DNA of 64,000 bases from Shewanella sp. MBTL60-112-B2 (GTDB taxonomy: Bacteria; Pseudomonadota; Gammaproteobacteria; Enterobacterales; Shewanellaceae), in assembly GCF_019655055.1 (NCBI RefSeq), contig NZ_BPFA01000006.1, forward strand, positions 124,001 through 188,000, written 5' to 3'. Below the pieces are notes generated by a model that did no database searches, had not been told where the DNA came from, and saw only the letters and a program-made list of their open reading frames with translations. The translations under genes and the position numbers were made by a program. Positions 36,495 to 46,447 of this stretch are shown piece after piece; the stretch's first letter is position 1; the number at the start of each line of letters is the position of its first letter.

Positions 36495-39400
36495 TTATTG
36501 ATATTGCGTGTTTAGCCAGTTATTGATGGCATTAACAACACGATCAATTTCACTATTTAGCAGGGCAATGGCAACGGGGGCTTCAGTAGATGAAACCGTT
36601 TCGCATTGCTCTGCTGCAGCTGCCAGGGCGGCGAGTCCCAGTGCATTGGCAGCGCCTTTAATGCGGTGGCCGATGGCTGATAAGGGGATGCTCTGTTCTG
36701 TCACTTGCTGCTTGTCTGCCTGTAGTGAATCCCTGACAATCGCTGAGAACTGTAGTTGCTCTTCATCACTGTATTCGTTTAACCAGCCCAGTAGTTCTTG
36801 TTCAGCATTGGGGACAATTTCGACACAGTAGCGCGCAACCAGCTCTTTGAGCAAGGTAAATGGATAAGGCTTATACATGACCTCTGTCATCCCGACATCA
36901 TTGGCTTTTTCGGCCACTAAGCGCGAATCTTCAGCTGTGCAACCAATAATTGGCAAGTAGGCAAATTCAGGGGTTGCTCGTAGCTGACTGACGAGATCAT
37001 AGCCATTTAAGTTTGGCATGTGACAGTCAGTGATCAGCATGTGGACCGTGTCTTTGTTAGCCGATAAATACGTTAGTGCTTCCACGCCATCGTTTACGGT
37101 AACTACGTCAACCCCTAGTACTTTGAGCTGTTGCTGGAATAAAAAGCGGTTGATAGGATCATCATCCGCGACCATAACTGTACCACTGTATTGTGAACTG
37201 GCAACTGTCCTCTTGCTGCTTAAGACATTGTTTTCTAATAGCGCTTGTCTCAATAACAGGTCTGGATAAATATTGCAGGTTGTTGCTGTTTGGGTAATGT
37301 TCTTACTGCTTTGGCTCTGCTTAACTCCCCATGCTAATAACCAATGACTCACTGCTTCATTGCTGCTGTGGGCATGACTAATTAACGCTTGATTGAGCGG
37401 TAAGAATTTTGCTGGCAGTTTCAGAGTCACTTGTGTCCCAACGTTGAGCTGGCTGGTGACAGTGATGTGTCCGCCCATAAGCTCAACAAGGCTCTGCACA
37501 ATAGACATACCCAGTCCTGTACCACCATATTTGCGGCTGATGCTGGGATCGGCCTGAATAAAGGGCTGAAACAGTGTTTTTTGCTGTTCGGGTGTCATGC
37601 CGCAACCACTGTCTTCTATCGTTAGCAATAGTAAATCGGATGTATTGCTGACAGAGATTTTGATGAAGCCTTTCTGAGTAAACTTAACCGAGTTACTAAT
37701 AAGGTTATTAAGGACTTGGCTAATACGACTCCAGTCTAGGCTTGTATTGCATAGGTTTGTGGCCTGCCAGTTCAAGATGAAGTCGATATTTTTGTTTTGC
37801 GCGCTCGCTTCTAATAGCCTTAGTGTAGGGGCTATTTCGTTAAATAGATTACCTGGATATAAGTCAAGTTGTAGCTGATCCGCTTCCATTTTTGAGAAGT
37901 CTAAAATATCGTTTACTAAACCTTTTAGCCTATCGGCAGAGGTAAGGGCATTACTTAACAGTTCTTGGCTCTTTGGGTTCTGCAACTCAGGGTTCAACAG
38001 CTCCATAAGACCAATCATGGCGGCCAGTGGAGTTCTAAGTTCATGGCTGATAATCGCCAAAAATGCTTCGCGGGCTTTTAAAGCATCAACGGCTTGTTGC
38101 TGTGAGTGCTTTAGCTGTTCTTTACGCATTTTTAATTCGGTAAAATCAGCAAAAACGGTAATGTAATATTGCTTACCGTCATTGTAATTAACGACTTCTC
38201 GCGAGACACGGTAATACTTGTCAGCAATCATGCAGTCACTTTTAGCAAGGTGCAGAATTTCTTCATTACTATTAGAGTTTTTATTATTAGCCGCATTCAA
38301 AAAGCCGCAGGGGGCCTTTTTCATAATACAGTCAGAATTAACACAGCTTTTAAAACAGGCGTTATAGGCGTCATTAGCTAGCAGGGATTTTCCATTCGCA
38401 TCCGAAATGAGTACCATGCCTGGAAACCTATCTAGCACACTCATTAACCATGTCATTTTATCGTGATTTTTCTTACTACTAGCTCTAGCTTCTAATAAAT
38501 AGCCCTTAAGTTTTTTATTCCACAAGAAACTGGCAGCACCGGCAATAACAATCAGTGCTATTAATGACAAAATAGTGCTTTTAGTTTGCTGTTTGTCATA
38601 GCCATATTGAGCGTTTATTTTACAGTGGTTTTTCACTGCAATATCAACCTCATTCTTGGTTGTCACTGCAATAGCCACGTTGAGCATATCTCTTAAGGCA
38701 TCTGACTCTGCATTAAGCTTGATCCCTAGCTCACTGATAAGTGGGTTTGTATTGCTGTTTACTAACTTAAAGTCAGTTTCATTACCAAAATATAAATAGT
38801 ATTGGGCAATGCTTTGTGGAATGTAGGCGTGGGTGATCAGCCCTTGCTCAATATCATGCTTGAGTGCTGAGAAATCAGAATAAACAAACGGATTAAGTGT
38901 TTTAAAGTTATCAGTGTCTAATATTGATAAGTGGCCTGTACGATCTAAAATTGCCACACGAGGCTGGGTGTATGGTTTCGTAGTACGTATGTATGACCAT
39001 TTAATCGTATGGAATGGTTTAGTGGTTGTTAGGGCGCTATTGGCTTTATCAGTTATAAAACGACCAGGAATAAGGTCGACAATACCTTGCTCGAGCATCT
39101 GGTCAACATCACGGCCATTTGGGTACACGTACTCAATATTCAATCCCGTTTTGAGAGCGAACATTTTCATGATGTCGTGAGCATAGCCGCTGACTTCCTT
39201 GCTGCCTTCAGGTAAATAAGACAGCGGGTGTAAATTTTCTTCTATCGTATAACGGACTGTTTCTCGGTTGTATTGTTGATAGATCCCTTCTATGGTTAGC
39301 TCATTGTGCAACATGCTTAAGTTGCTAAAATTAAATGGGTTTACTGTTTTTCCTTGTTGGAGTTCTTGCTGGTATAGGTTTAATATCTTCATCAATGCAA

Positions 39401-40082
39401 GGTTGCTTTTTGCTGTGATGAACGATGATAAAATGGGTTTGCTGGCTTCATTAAAAACCAGATCGCCCAACCATTCACCAACGGCTACAGTTTGGTAGTA
39501 GTGATGTACGGCACCAAAGTGGATGATTGCGCCATCAGCTTTACCCGTTGATAAATGATGAATTAGGCTGTCGAGTGAGTTCACCTTAGTGATTGTCTTA
39601 TAACTGTTTTTTTCTGTGGCGTTACAAGAAAATGAACCGTTAACGCACACCCAATGCATTTCAGATGCAGGGGTATTACGATAGCTCGAGTTACGTAACC
39701 AGTGCAGCTTATAATTTTCAAATACGGGTACAGAGAACAGCAAGCTTTTTTCACGCTCAGTTGTTGGAGTAAAGCCCAAAGACAGATCGGCTTCTCCTGA
39801 TGCAACAGCTTGTAGTAATGACTTTAAGTCGTCATAGCCTTTAAATTGAATTCCGATGTTTAATTGGCGCCCAAGCTCAAGTAAATACTGGGTGTAAACT
39901 CCCTCGGTGTCGGGCTGGTCGACGTTCCAATGTGTGCGCAAACCTGTATTAGGCATTGCGACAACTAAGGCTTTTTTATGTTGTAAGTAGGCTTTATCTT
40001 GCGGACTCAGTTCGAAAGAGTGTGTGGTAGGCGGGTAAATTAAAGCCAGAATTAATAACAGAAAAACAACTGTTTGTGTCAT
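36495..40082 (-). CDS. BvgS/EvgS-like hybrid sensor kinase with two periplasmic binding domains
   Basis: A 1195-residue multistep phosphorelay sensor. In order: signal peptide (VVFLLLILALIYPPTTHS); two type-3 solute-binding (Venus flytrap) domains at about 30-255 and 270-500; a transmembrane helix near 510-530 (ILSLIALIVIAGAASFLW); a PAS-like domain with a Cys cluster (Cys576, 580, 585, 592); HisKA with His680 in ISHELRTPL; HATPase (ENLISNSVKF-like LNNLISNSVKFT, GGTGLGMSIV); a receiver with Asp1019 (ITDCHMPNLNG); and Hpt with His1139 (GHRIKGAANALG). The ligand is unknown; amino-acid-like solutes are typical for such binding domains. The response regulator gene lies downstream, and LysR is divergent. 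Confidence 0.92.
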   Translation of the reverse strand: MTQTVVFLLLILALIYPPTTHSFELSPQDKAYLQHKKALVVAMPNTGLRTHWNVDQPDTEGVYTQYLLELGRQLNIGIQFKGYDDLKSLLQAVASGEADLSLGFTPTTEREKSLLFSVPVFENYKLHWLRNSSYRNTPASEMHWVCVNGSFSCNATEKNSYKTITKVNSLDSLIHHLSTGKADGAIIHFGAVHHYYQTVAVGEWLGDLVFNEASKPILSSFITAKSNLALMKILNLYQQELQQGKTVNPFNFSNLSMLHNELTIEGIYQQYNRETVRYTIEENLHPLSYLPEGSKEVSGYAHDIMKMFALKTGLNIEYVYPNGRDVDQMLEQGIVDLIPGRFITDKANSALTTTKPFHTIKWSYIRTTKPYTQPRVAILDRTGHLSILDTDNFKTLNPFVYSDFSALKHDIEQGLITHAYIPQSIAQYYLYFGNETDFKLVNSNTNPLISELGIKLNAESDALRDMLNVAIAVTTKNEVDIAVKNHCKINAQYGYDKQQTKSTILSLIALIVIAGAASFLWNKKLKGYLLEARASSKKNHDKMTWLMSVLDRFPGMVLISDANGKSLLANDAYNACFKSCVNSDCIMKKAPCGFLNAANNKNSNSNEEILHLAKSDCMIADKYYRVSREVVNYNDGKQYYITVFADFTELKMRKEQLKHSQQQAVDALKAREAFLAIISHELRTPLAAMIGLMELLNPELQNPKSQELLSNALTSADRLKGLVNDILDFSKMEADQLQLDLYPGNLFNEIAPTLRLLEASAQNKNIDFILNWQATNLCNTSLDWSRISQVLNNLISNSVKFTQKGFIKISVSNTSDLLLLTIEDSGCGMTPEQQKTLFQPFIQADPSISRKYGGTGLGMSIVQSLVELMGGHITVTSQLNVGTQVTLKLPAKFLPLNQALISHAHSSNEAVSHWLLAWGVKQSQSSKNITQTATTCNIYPDLLLRQALLENNVLSSKRTVASSQYSGTVMVADDDPINRFLFQQQLKVLGVDVVTVNDGVEALTYLSANKDTVHMLITDCHMPNLNGYDLVSQLRATPEFAYLPIIGCTAEDSRLVAEKANDVGMTEVMYKPYPFTLLKELVARYCVEIVPNAEQELLGWLNEYSDEEQLQFSAIVRDSLQADKQQVTEQSIPLSAIGHRIKGAANALGLAALAAAAEQCETVSSTEAPVAIALLNSEIDRVVNAINNWLNTQYQ

Positions 40083-40669
40083 TTTTTGAGCGGTTTATGA
40101 AAAAAGGGTGCGAATCATAATCCCAAACTACTTTTTGGCCAAGCTATTTTTTAGCTTATTTAGTGTTCTAATTTTACGTATTGACTCGCGCTTGTTTTGC
40201 GATGGTTAAATTGAGTTCTTACAAATGGACTCAATCATTAAATAGGCTGCTAGTAGTGGCAAACTGCTAAAGATAATTAATTTGGGCTCAATTTCTAAAT
40301 GCGGCATCAAAAGTCGCTGAAGTTTCAAACTAACCGGGTTTGCAGAAGTGAGAATGCAATAACAAGTAATGATAATTAGCAAGACTTTGGCGACTGCTTT
40401 AAGGGCCTATTTCCCTCTTTTAAATCCCATAGCCATGAGTGCAGCCCGATTAAAGGCGACAATACTAAATGTGGTGTTAATGGCCCCAAACATGCGTCTA
40501 TAAAGTGTAGAATGTTAAAGTATAAAACTGTAAAAGAGTGAGTCAGCGCGCTCGACTACTTGTGCTTTGGTATACTATGTCGAGATAGCTTCAACTGAGT
40601 TTTGTTATATAAGCTTTGCTCATTACTGCTTGCAAAAAAGGTGTCAGATTTAAGATAGGTTAATTATTG
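40083..40669. other. 587-bp divergent spacer between sensor kinase and LysR gene
   Basis: Should contain both divergent promoters. It also holds a short coding relic on the minus strand (40414-40520). The rest is AT-rich with no other ORF or clear palindrome. TTGTGCTTTGGTATACTATG near 40560 could be part of a promoter for the LysR gene. Confidence 0.4.
40414..40520 (-). pseudogene. Possible C-terminal relic of a lost gene (transposase-like?)
   Basis: Reading the minus strand gives about 35 codons closing with FNRAALMAMGFKRGK and a stop, preceded in frame by a stop codon and with no ribosome site. The basic, aromatic tail resembles ends of transposases, but I cannot name a family. Confidence 0.25.
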
Positions 40670-41578
40670 ATGAGTACTAATTTTGGTTTGGAATTACAGC
40701 TGATTTACCAATTTGTGCATTTGGTGAATGCGGGTAGCTTTTCTCAAGCTGCTAAAGAACTCGATATGCCGATTGCGACAGTTAGCCGTAAGTTGACCAA
40801 GTTGGAAACTGTGTTAGATAAGCAGCTGTTGATGCGCAATACCCGTAAGCTTAGGCTAACCGAGGAGGGCATGGCACTGTTTCAGCAATACCAGTCGATT
40901 ATCTCTCAGTTTGATAGCATTAGTGGGCTCAGTGTCGATAAGCCTGAGGGCACGCTACGCATTGCGGCGCCAGTGTCGATTGTTTCGATGATTTTTATTA
41001 AGACGCTTAATGAGTTCTGCGAGCAATACCCTGATATTCAGTTGCATATTGCGCAGAATAATAACGTGATTGACTTGATTGATGAGGGGGTCGATGTAGC
41101 TATTGTTGGCGGTACTCAACCAGACTCATCTTGGATCTCTAGCTCTTTAGGTGTACTGAATTATGGTTTATTTGCTTCACCTAAGTATATCGACAAGGCG
41201 CCGTTATTAACGCATCCGAGTGAGCTGGAAAACCATGACTTGATTAAGGTATGGCCTTTATATAATTGGTCGCTTAAGCATCCGTCTGGCGAGTCATTTT
41301 ACTATGATGGAAAGGCTAAGCTGACCTTAAGTGACTTGCATGGGGCGGTTGAAGCAACTGTTGACGATGGTGGCATTCTCTATGGCCCAGAGCTTTTTGT
41401 TAACAAGGAGCTTAAATCCGGTGCGTTGCAAGCATTGCTGCCGGAGTGGATTGGTGAAAAGAGACGCATTTCTATTTTGTATCATCAGCGCAGTCATCAA
41501 CCATTAAAGGTAAAGCTGTTCATCGAGTTTATGCAGTCAAAGGCGGCAACTCTTTTTTCGATGAAGCTTGATGGCTGA
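40670..41578 (+). CDS. LysR-family transcriptional regulator
   Basis: A 302-residue regulator. The winged helix-turn-helix occupies residues about 5-65 (FVHLVNAGSFSQAAKELDMP, then VSRKLTKLETVLDKQLLMRN), with RKLRLTEEG closing it. The effector-binding domain begins at GTLRIAAPVSIV. The style (HTH of the AaeR/DmlR subgroup, LRIAAP block) suggests a regulator of a nearby or distant transporter/enzyme gene, but no target is adjacent. ATG 40670 is preferred to the overlapping TTG 40667. The stop is 3 bases before the MITE-like element. It is divergent from the sensor kinase. Confidence 0.88.
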   Translation: MSTNFGLELQLIYQFVHLVNAGSFSQAAKELDMPIATVSRKLTKLETVLDKQLLMRNTRKLRLTEEGMALFQQYQSIISQFDSISGLSVDKPEGTLRIAAPVSIVSMIFIKTLNEFCEQYPDIQLHIAQNNNVIDLIDEGVDVAIVGGTQPDSSWISSSLGVLNYGLFASPKYIDKAPLLTHPSELENHDLIKVWPLYNWSLKHPSGESFYYDGKAKLTLSDLHGAVEATVDDGGILYGPELFVNKELKSGALQALLPEWIGEKRRISILYHQRSHQPLKVKLFIEFMQSKAATLFSMKLDG

Positions 41579-41581
41579 TAA

Positions 41582-42007
41582 TACCAATCAGTATAAGAAG
41601 TTGAGCTACTCAGAGCGGTTTTTGGCAAACTAATTCAAGGCGAATAGCTGTAAGAATGGTTATTCCCTTGTAAAGATATTCAACGCGGAAGTGGGCAGCC
41701 AAAAACGCTCCAGAATGGCGAGTTTTAGCGTTCCTGACGCATTGACTCTTGAGGAACAAGAGGGAACTTAACCCTAGTTCAACTATGCTCTTCACTCGTT
41801 GCAAACCACATGGTCTTGTATGTTCCTGACATACATAAGACATTTCCTCCATCCTTGGAGGTCAGATGTGGTGAATGTCATTAATGCACGACTATATGGA
41901 TATAGGAGGTAGAGTAACGCAGGAGCAGTTACCGAGGAGCACTTAATGACCTCGCCTCAGAACTGCTAAATTCTCGCTGAGCGACCAAATCTTTATACTG
42001 ATTGGTA
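41582..42007. mobile_element. 426-bp MITE-like element with 15-bp perfect terminal repeats
   Basis: TACCAATCAGTATAA at 41582-41596 is exactly inverted at 41993-42007. Both ends are flanked outside by TAA (41579-41581 and 42008-42010), a 3-bp target duplication. Inside, GAGCGGTTTTTGGC (41613-41626) is inverted as GCCAAAAACGCTC (41698-41710). No transposase is encoded; the ORF at 41610-41852 minus has no ribosome site. It sits between the LysR stop and the yjaG terminator region. A solo end occurs at 11221. Confidence 0.75.
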
Positions 42008-42088
42008 TAAGTAAAAAGCGCACAAGGCAATTAACCTTATGCGCTTTCAGTGATCCTGCTTGCAGTATTTAAGTGAAGCAGATTACAC

Positions 42089-42694
42089 TCATCGGCTCGC
42101 TTCGATACCGATATTTGATACACCAATCTCAACGATTTCTTTACGCAAACCTTTAATGAAGTCAGCCTTCATTGATGGGTTTTCCTCGATGATTTGTAAA
42201 AGAGATTCTTGCATCTCTTTCTCTTCCTGCATCACTTCATGGCCGAAGATATAGTCATCGAGTGCATCTTCATTTTTGAACTCTTGCTCACAGGTTGCTT
42301 CGATATAATTGGCAACAGTGGACGAAGACAGCTTACTGATGTTAGTGATGTCTTCCTCAACTTTGCTCTGTAGCGCACTGATAAGTGAAGTTAATGCTAC
42401 TGCGGCATCCATAGCCGGGTACACACCGTATACGTCGAAATCGCTTGGCTCGGGTGTATTATCTTCAAGGCGTTCAAGGTAGATATCTATGTTCAGCTTG
42501 AGCTTATTGTCGTACATCGATTGCCAAAGTAGATTTAGCAAGGTGTCGAGTACTTTTGGATCGCCAAATTCGCACACTTCAGAAAAAAGCTGATAGTTAG
42601 GTAGCATGCGTTGGCATAGGGCAACCGCAAAAAGCTTTTTCTGGGGTAACTCTAATGCTTTTAAACGTTTAAAAAATCCCTGTTTGTTTGTCAT
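42089..42694 (-). CDS. YjaG family (DUF416) protein
   Basis: A 201-residue protein clearly similar to E. coli YjaG (DUF416), function unknown. Shared blocks are FAVALCQRMLPNYQLF near residue 22, LLNLLWQSMYDNKLKLN, DFDVYGVYPAMDAAVAL near residue 85 and FIKGLRKEI with VSNIGIE at the C-terminus. It is acidic and probably soluble. It lies directly downstream of the barA 3' part on the same strand with a 1-base gap, so it may once have been co-transcribed with barA; the IS10 insertion would be polar on it. Confidence 0.85.
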   Translation of the reverse strand: MTNKQGFFKRLKALELPQKKLFAVALCQRMLPNYQLFSEVCEFGDPKVLDTLLNLLWQSMYDNKLKLNIDIYLERLEDNTPEPSDFDVYGVYPAMDAAVALTSLISALQSKVEEDITNISKLSSSTVANYIEATCEQEFKNEDALDDYIFGHEVMQEEKEMQESLLQIIEENPSMKADFIKGLRKEIVEIGVSNIGIEASR

Positions 42695-42695
42695 C

Positions 42696-45118
42696 TTATA
42701 TATCCACTGATAGCTGGGAGATCACTTGATTAGCGGCAGATTCTACCTTAGTTAGCTCGTCAAGTAACTCTAGTATTTCCGGTTCTACATCTTCCACCGA
42801 TACGTCACGTTTTAAGCTCGACTCAATTTCTTGGCAAAGTGATTGGGTCGTCGGCACACCGCAATAACAACTGGCACCGTGAAGCTTATGGATGCAGGCA
42901 AGCATTTTGTCATTATCTGAACTAGAGAGTGCTAATTCAATTTGCTCAACAGTCTCTGGTAGCGATTTTAACAACATCTTTAGCATATCCAGAGCTAAGT
43001 CTGGCTTGTTATTCGCCTGGGTCAAACAAAGTTCCCAATTAAGTGTACGTTGTTCGAAATGAGTAAACTTAGGTTTGGTCTTCCAGCGAGTGATCACCCC
43101 TTTTAGGGCTGCTTCATCGATAGGTTTTGGTAAGTAACCATCCATGCCGCTTGAGGTGATCCTTTCTCTTTCCTCGGCGATTGCATGAGCCGTGACCGCA
43201 ATAATAGGGGTGTTACGGTTGGCCGAGTTAGCTCGGATCTGTTTGGTCGCAGTAATACCATCGGTACCGGGCATCTGAATATCCATAAAGATTAAGTCGT
43301 AGCTGCGCTCTTTGGCGAGCTTTACAGCTAACTCGCCAGTATCTGCAACCTGCACCTGTGTGACTAACTCTTTTAATAAGGTATTAATTAGTTTTAGGTT
43401 TGCTGGATTATCATCAACAGCCAGTACGCTTAAGCTCTCCAGTTTTATAGGGGCAACTATTGGTGTTAATGCAGTGAAGCTGTCGTTAAATACTGCTGAA
43501 TGCGGATCCAATAGTGAGCTTGATAATAACTTTTCGCCCACAGGCATAGAAAGCTGTTTATCTATATAGGGGCGCATCTGGGAGAAGACTTCTTCCTGTT
43601 CGACACAATCAGAGATAAGCAGCAGGTATTCGATCTTTGATTTGGCCAGTTTAAGCGCATTTGCTGGCTGGTGAGTTGTAGCGATTGCGCGGCAGCTCAT
43701 AAGGCCGAAATCAAAGACATGATTAGATTGAGTAAGCAAAAATTCTAATTGTTTGATATTTTTTGCAAGAGTGACTTTTAGTCCCCAGCGCAGCAACATA
43801 CGTTCAATCGCATGCTGTGTAAGGCTATCAGGCTCAAATAACATGATACTTTTTCCCTCAAGTGTCGACAGCGGCAAGGTATCATTTATTGCATATTGGC
43901 TAATATTAAGCGGTAGTGAGAACCAGAAGGTAGAGCCTTGCTTTGGCTCGGAATAACAGCCTATTTGACCGCCCATACGATTAACTAATCGTTTAGTGAT
44001 CACTAGACCCAAGCCAGTACCACCGAAACGGCGTGATATTGAGGAGTCTGCTTGACCAAAGGCCTGAAATAACGACGATTGTTGCTCTTCATCAATTCCT
44101 ATGCCCGTATCTATGACCTCGCAGCGTATATGCACCTTTCCGTCTTTGACTTCTTCAAGTTGCAGTTTTAATTGTACGCTGCCTTTATCTGTAAACTTAA
44201 TCGCATTACCCACTAGGTTAGTAATGATTTGGCTAAAGCGCATGGCGTCACCAGAGACATCTTCAGGAATACGAGAGTCGACATCGATAATTAGGGCTAA
44301 CTCTTTTTCCCGTGCGTTGCTCGAAAGCATAGTTACCGTTTCTTCTATGGTTTCACGTAACGAGAAGGGGATATTTTCTAGCACCATCTTGCCGGCTTCC
44401 AATTTGGAAAAGTCGAGAATGTCGTTAATGATGCTTAGTAGGTTAGTCGCGCTGCGCTCAATAGTACGAATATAGTCTTGCTGACTTGAGTGCAGTGGGG
44501 TTTTTAATAGCTGTTTGGCGAAACCAATCACACCGTTAAGAGGGGTTCTTAATTCGTGCGACATATTTGCCAAAAACTCAGACTTAATACGACTCGCCTC
44601 TAGTGCGCGCTTCTTTGCCATATCCAGTTCAACGTTTTGGATCTCAATTTGCTCTAGCGTTTCTCGTAAATCGGAAGTGGCCTGATCAATGTTTTGTTGC
44701 ATTTCATCATGGTACTCAGACAAGGAGCCTGCCATGGCGTTGATACCGCGTTTAAGCAGATCCAGCTCGCCAATCAAGTTACCGGTTAAGCGCGTATCGA
44801 GTTTACCTTCTCGAATTTTGGCTACCACGCGAACCATGTCGGTAATAGGTTGGGTCACGTTTTTAAGTAAGCGGAAGGTGAAGAAGAGGTTTAGTTGTAC
44901 ACCAATTAATACAATAATAAAGGCGGCTACGGCTGCTCTGTGCTGTTGCAGCAATGCGTTTTCTTTATTGATAAGGATGGCAATATAGCCAATTTTGGGA
45001 ATGTTAGCGTTAGCGTGTGGCTCGCTATTTAAATCTTGAACAGGAATATTATCGCTCTTAAAAATGGGAGAACGTAAAATCATACTGTCGCCAACTTGTT
45101 CCAGTTCGGTACGCAGCA
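42696..45118 (-). pseudogene. barA: barA, 3' part, split by IS10
   Basis: Carries most of the hybrid sensor kinase BarA: second membrane helix, HAMP (QPITDMVRVVAKIREGKLD), the coiled linker with MQQNIDQATSDLRETLEQ, HisKA (His304 in joined numbering, SHELRTPLNGVIGF), HATPase (NLVGNAIKFTDKG, GGTGLGLVITKRLV), a degenerate receiver, a true receiver (LAVDDNPANLKL, FMDIQMPGTDG) and Hpt (IHKLHGASCYCG). An ATG-like start created at the IS border could give an 807-residue product without the N-terminal sensor, but with no proper ribosome site. Removing IS10 and one target copy restores a 923-929 residue reading frame. BarA drives UvrY and the Csr small RNAs in relatives. Confidence 0.93.
45110..45118. 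repeat. Left target-site duplication of IS10
   Basis: TACGCAGCA, identical to 46448-46456. The length of 9 bp is what IS10 generates. Confidence 0.95.
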
Positions 45119-46447
45119 CTGATGAATCCCCTAATGATTTTGGTAAAAATCATTAAGTTAAGGTGGATACACATCTTGTCATATGATCAAATGGTTTCGC
45201 GAAAAATCAATAATCAGACAACAAGATGTGCGAACTCGATATTTTACACGACTCTCTTTACCAATTCTGCCCCGAATTACACTTAAAACGACTCAACAGC
45301 TTAACGTTGGCTTGCCACGCATTACTTGACTGTAAAACTCTCACTCTTACCGAACTTGGCCGTAACCTGCCAACCAAAGCGAGAACAAAACATAACATCA
45401 AACGAATCGACCGATTGTTAGGTAATCGTCACCTCCACAAAGAGCGACTCGCTGTATACCGTTGGCATGCTAGCTTTATCTGTTCGGGCAATACGATGCC
45501 CATTGTACTTGTTGACTGGTCTGATATTCGTGAGCAAAAACGACTTATGGTATTGCGAGCTTCAGTCGCACTACACGGTCGTTCTGTTACTCTTTATGAG
45601 AAAGCGTTCCCGCTTTCAGAGCAATGTTCAAAGAAAGCTCATGACCAATTTCTAGCCGACCTTGCGAGCATTCTACCGAGTAACACCACACCGCTCATTG
45701 TCAGTGATGCTGGCTTTAAAGTGCCATGGTATAAATCCGTTGAGAAGCTGGGTTGGTACTGGTTAAGTCGAGTAAGAGGAAAAGTACAATATGCAGACCT
45801 AGGAGCGGAAAACTGGAAACCTATCAGCAACTTACATGATATGTCATCTAGTCACTCAAAGACTTTAGGCTATAAGAGGCTGACTAAAAGCAATCCAATC
45901 TCATGCCAAATTCTATTGTATAAATCTCGCTCTAAAGGCCGAAAAAATCAGCGCTCGACACGGACTCATTGTCACCACCCGTCACCTAAAATCTACTCAG
46001 CGTCGGCAAAGGAGCCATGGGTTCTAGCAACTAACTTACCTGTTGAAATTCGAACACCCAAACAACTTGTTAATATCTATTCGAAGCGAATGCAGATTGA
46101 AGAAACCTTCCGAGACTTGAAAAGTCCTGCCTACGGACTAGGCCTACGCCATAGCCGAACGAGCAGCTCAGAGCGTTTTGATATCATGCTGCTAATCGCC
46201 CTGATGCTTCAACTAACATGTTGGCTTACGGGCGTTCATGCTCAGAAACAAGGTTGGGACAAGCACTTCCAGGCTAACACAGTCAGAAATCGAAACGTAC
46301 TCTCAACAGTTCGCTTAGGCATGGAAGTTTTGCGGCATTCTGGCTACACAATAACAAGGGAAGACTTACTCGTGGCTGCAACCCTACTAGCTCAAAATTT
46401 ATTCACACATGGTTACGCTTTGGGGAAATTATGAGGGGATCTCTCAG
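45119..46447 (+). mobile_element. Complete IS10 (IS4 family) insertion in barA
   Basis: Exactly 1329 bp, the length of IS10-Right. The outside end reads CTGATGAATCCCCTAATG at 45119. The inside end reads, inward from 46447, CTGAGAGATCCCCTCATAA with its dam site GATC. Perfect 9-bp direct repeats flank it. The single transposase gene is intact and reads from the outside end, opposite to barA. IS10 also encodes the antisense RNA-OUT opposite the start of the transposase message; that region is present. Confidence 0.96.
45226..46434 (+). CDS. tnpA: IS10 transposase
   Basis: A 402-residue DDE transposase for cut-and-paste movement of IS10/Tn10. The catalytic residues are Asp97 (IVLVDWSDI), Asp161 (IVSDAGFKVPW) and Glu292 (MQIEETFRDLKS, the YREK-type region). 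No frameshift or stop is seen, so the element looks active. The start ATG at 45226 and full length match the Tn10 protein as I remember it. Base composition and codon use differ from the surrounding Shewanella genes, as expected for an enterobacterial element. Confidence 0.97.
   Translation: MCELDILHDSLYQFCPELHLKRLNSLTLACHALLDCKTLTLTELGRNLPTKARTKHNIKRIDRLLGNRHLHKERLAVYRWHASFICSGNTMPIVLVDWSDIREQKRLMVLRASVALHGRSVTLYEKAFPLSEQCSKKAHDQFLADLASILPSNTTPLIVSDAGFKVPWYKSVEKLGWYWLSRVRGKVQYADLGAENWKPISNLHDMSSSHSKTLGYKRLTKSNPISCQILLYKSRSKGRKNQRSTRTHCHHPSPKIYSASAKEPWVLATNLPVEIRTPKQLVNIYSKRMQIEETFRDLKSPAYGLGLRHSRTSSSERFDIMLLIALMLQLTCWLTGVHAQKQGWDKHFQANTVRNRNVLSTVRLGMEVLRHSGYTITREDLLVAATLLAQNLFTHGYALGKL

Noticed and set aside
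41610-41852. 80-residue minus-strand ORF
   Set aside because: It lies wholly within the MITE-like element, has no Shine-Dalgarno and no family likeness.
42696-45118. The barA 3' part as an intact gene of 807 residues
   Set aside because: The apparent start codon arises at the IS10 border, without a ribosome site, and the upstream half is found in frame beyond the insertion.
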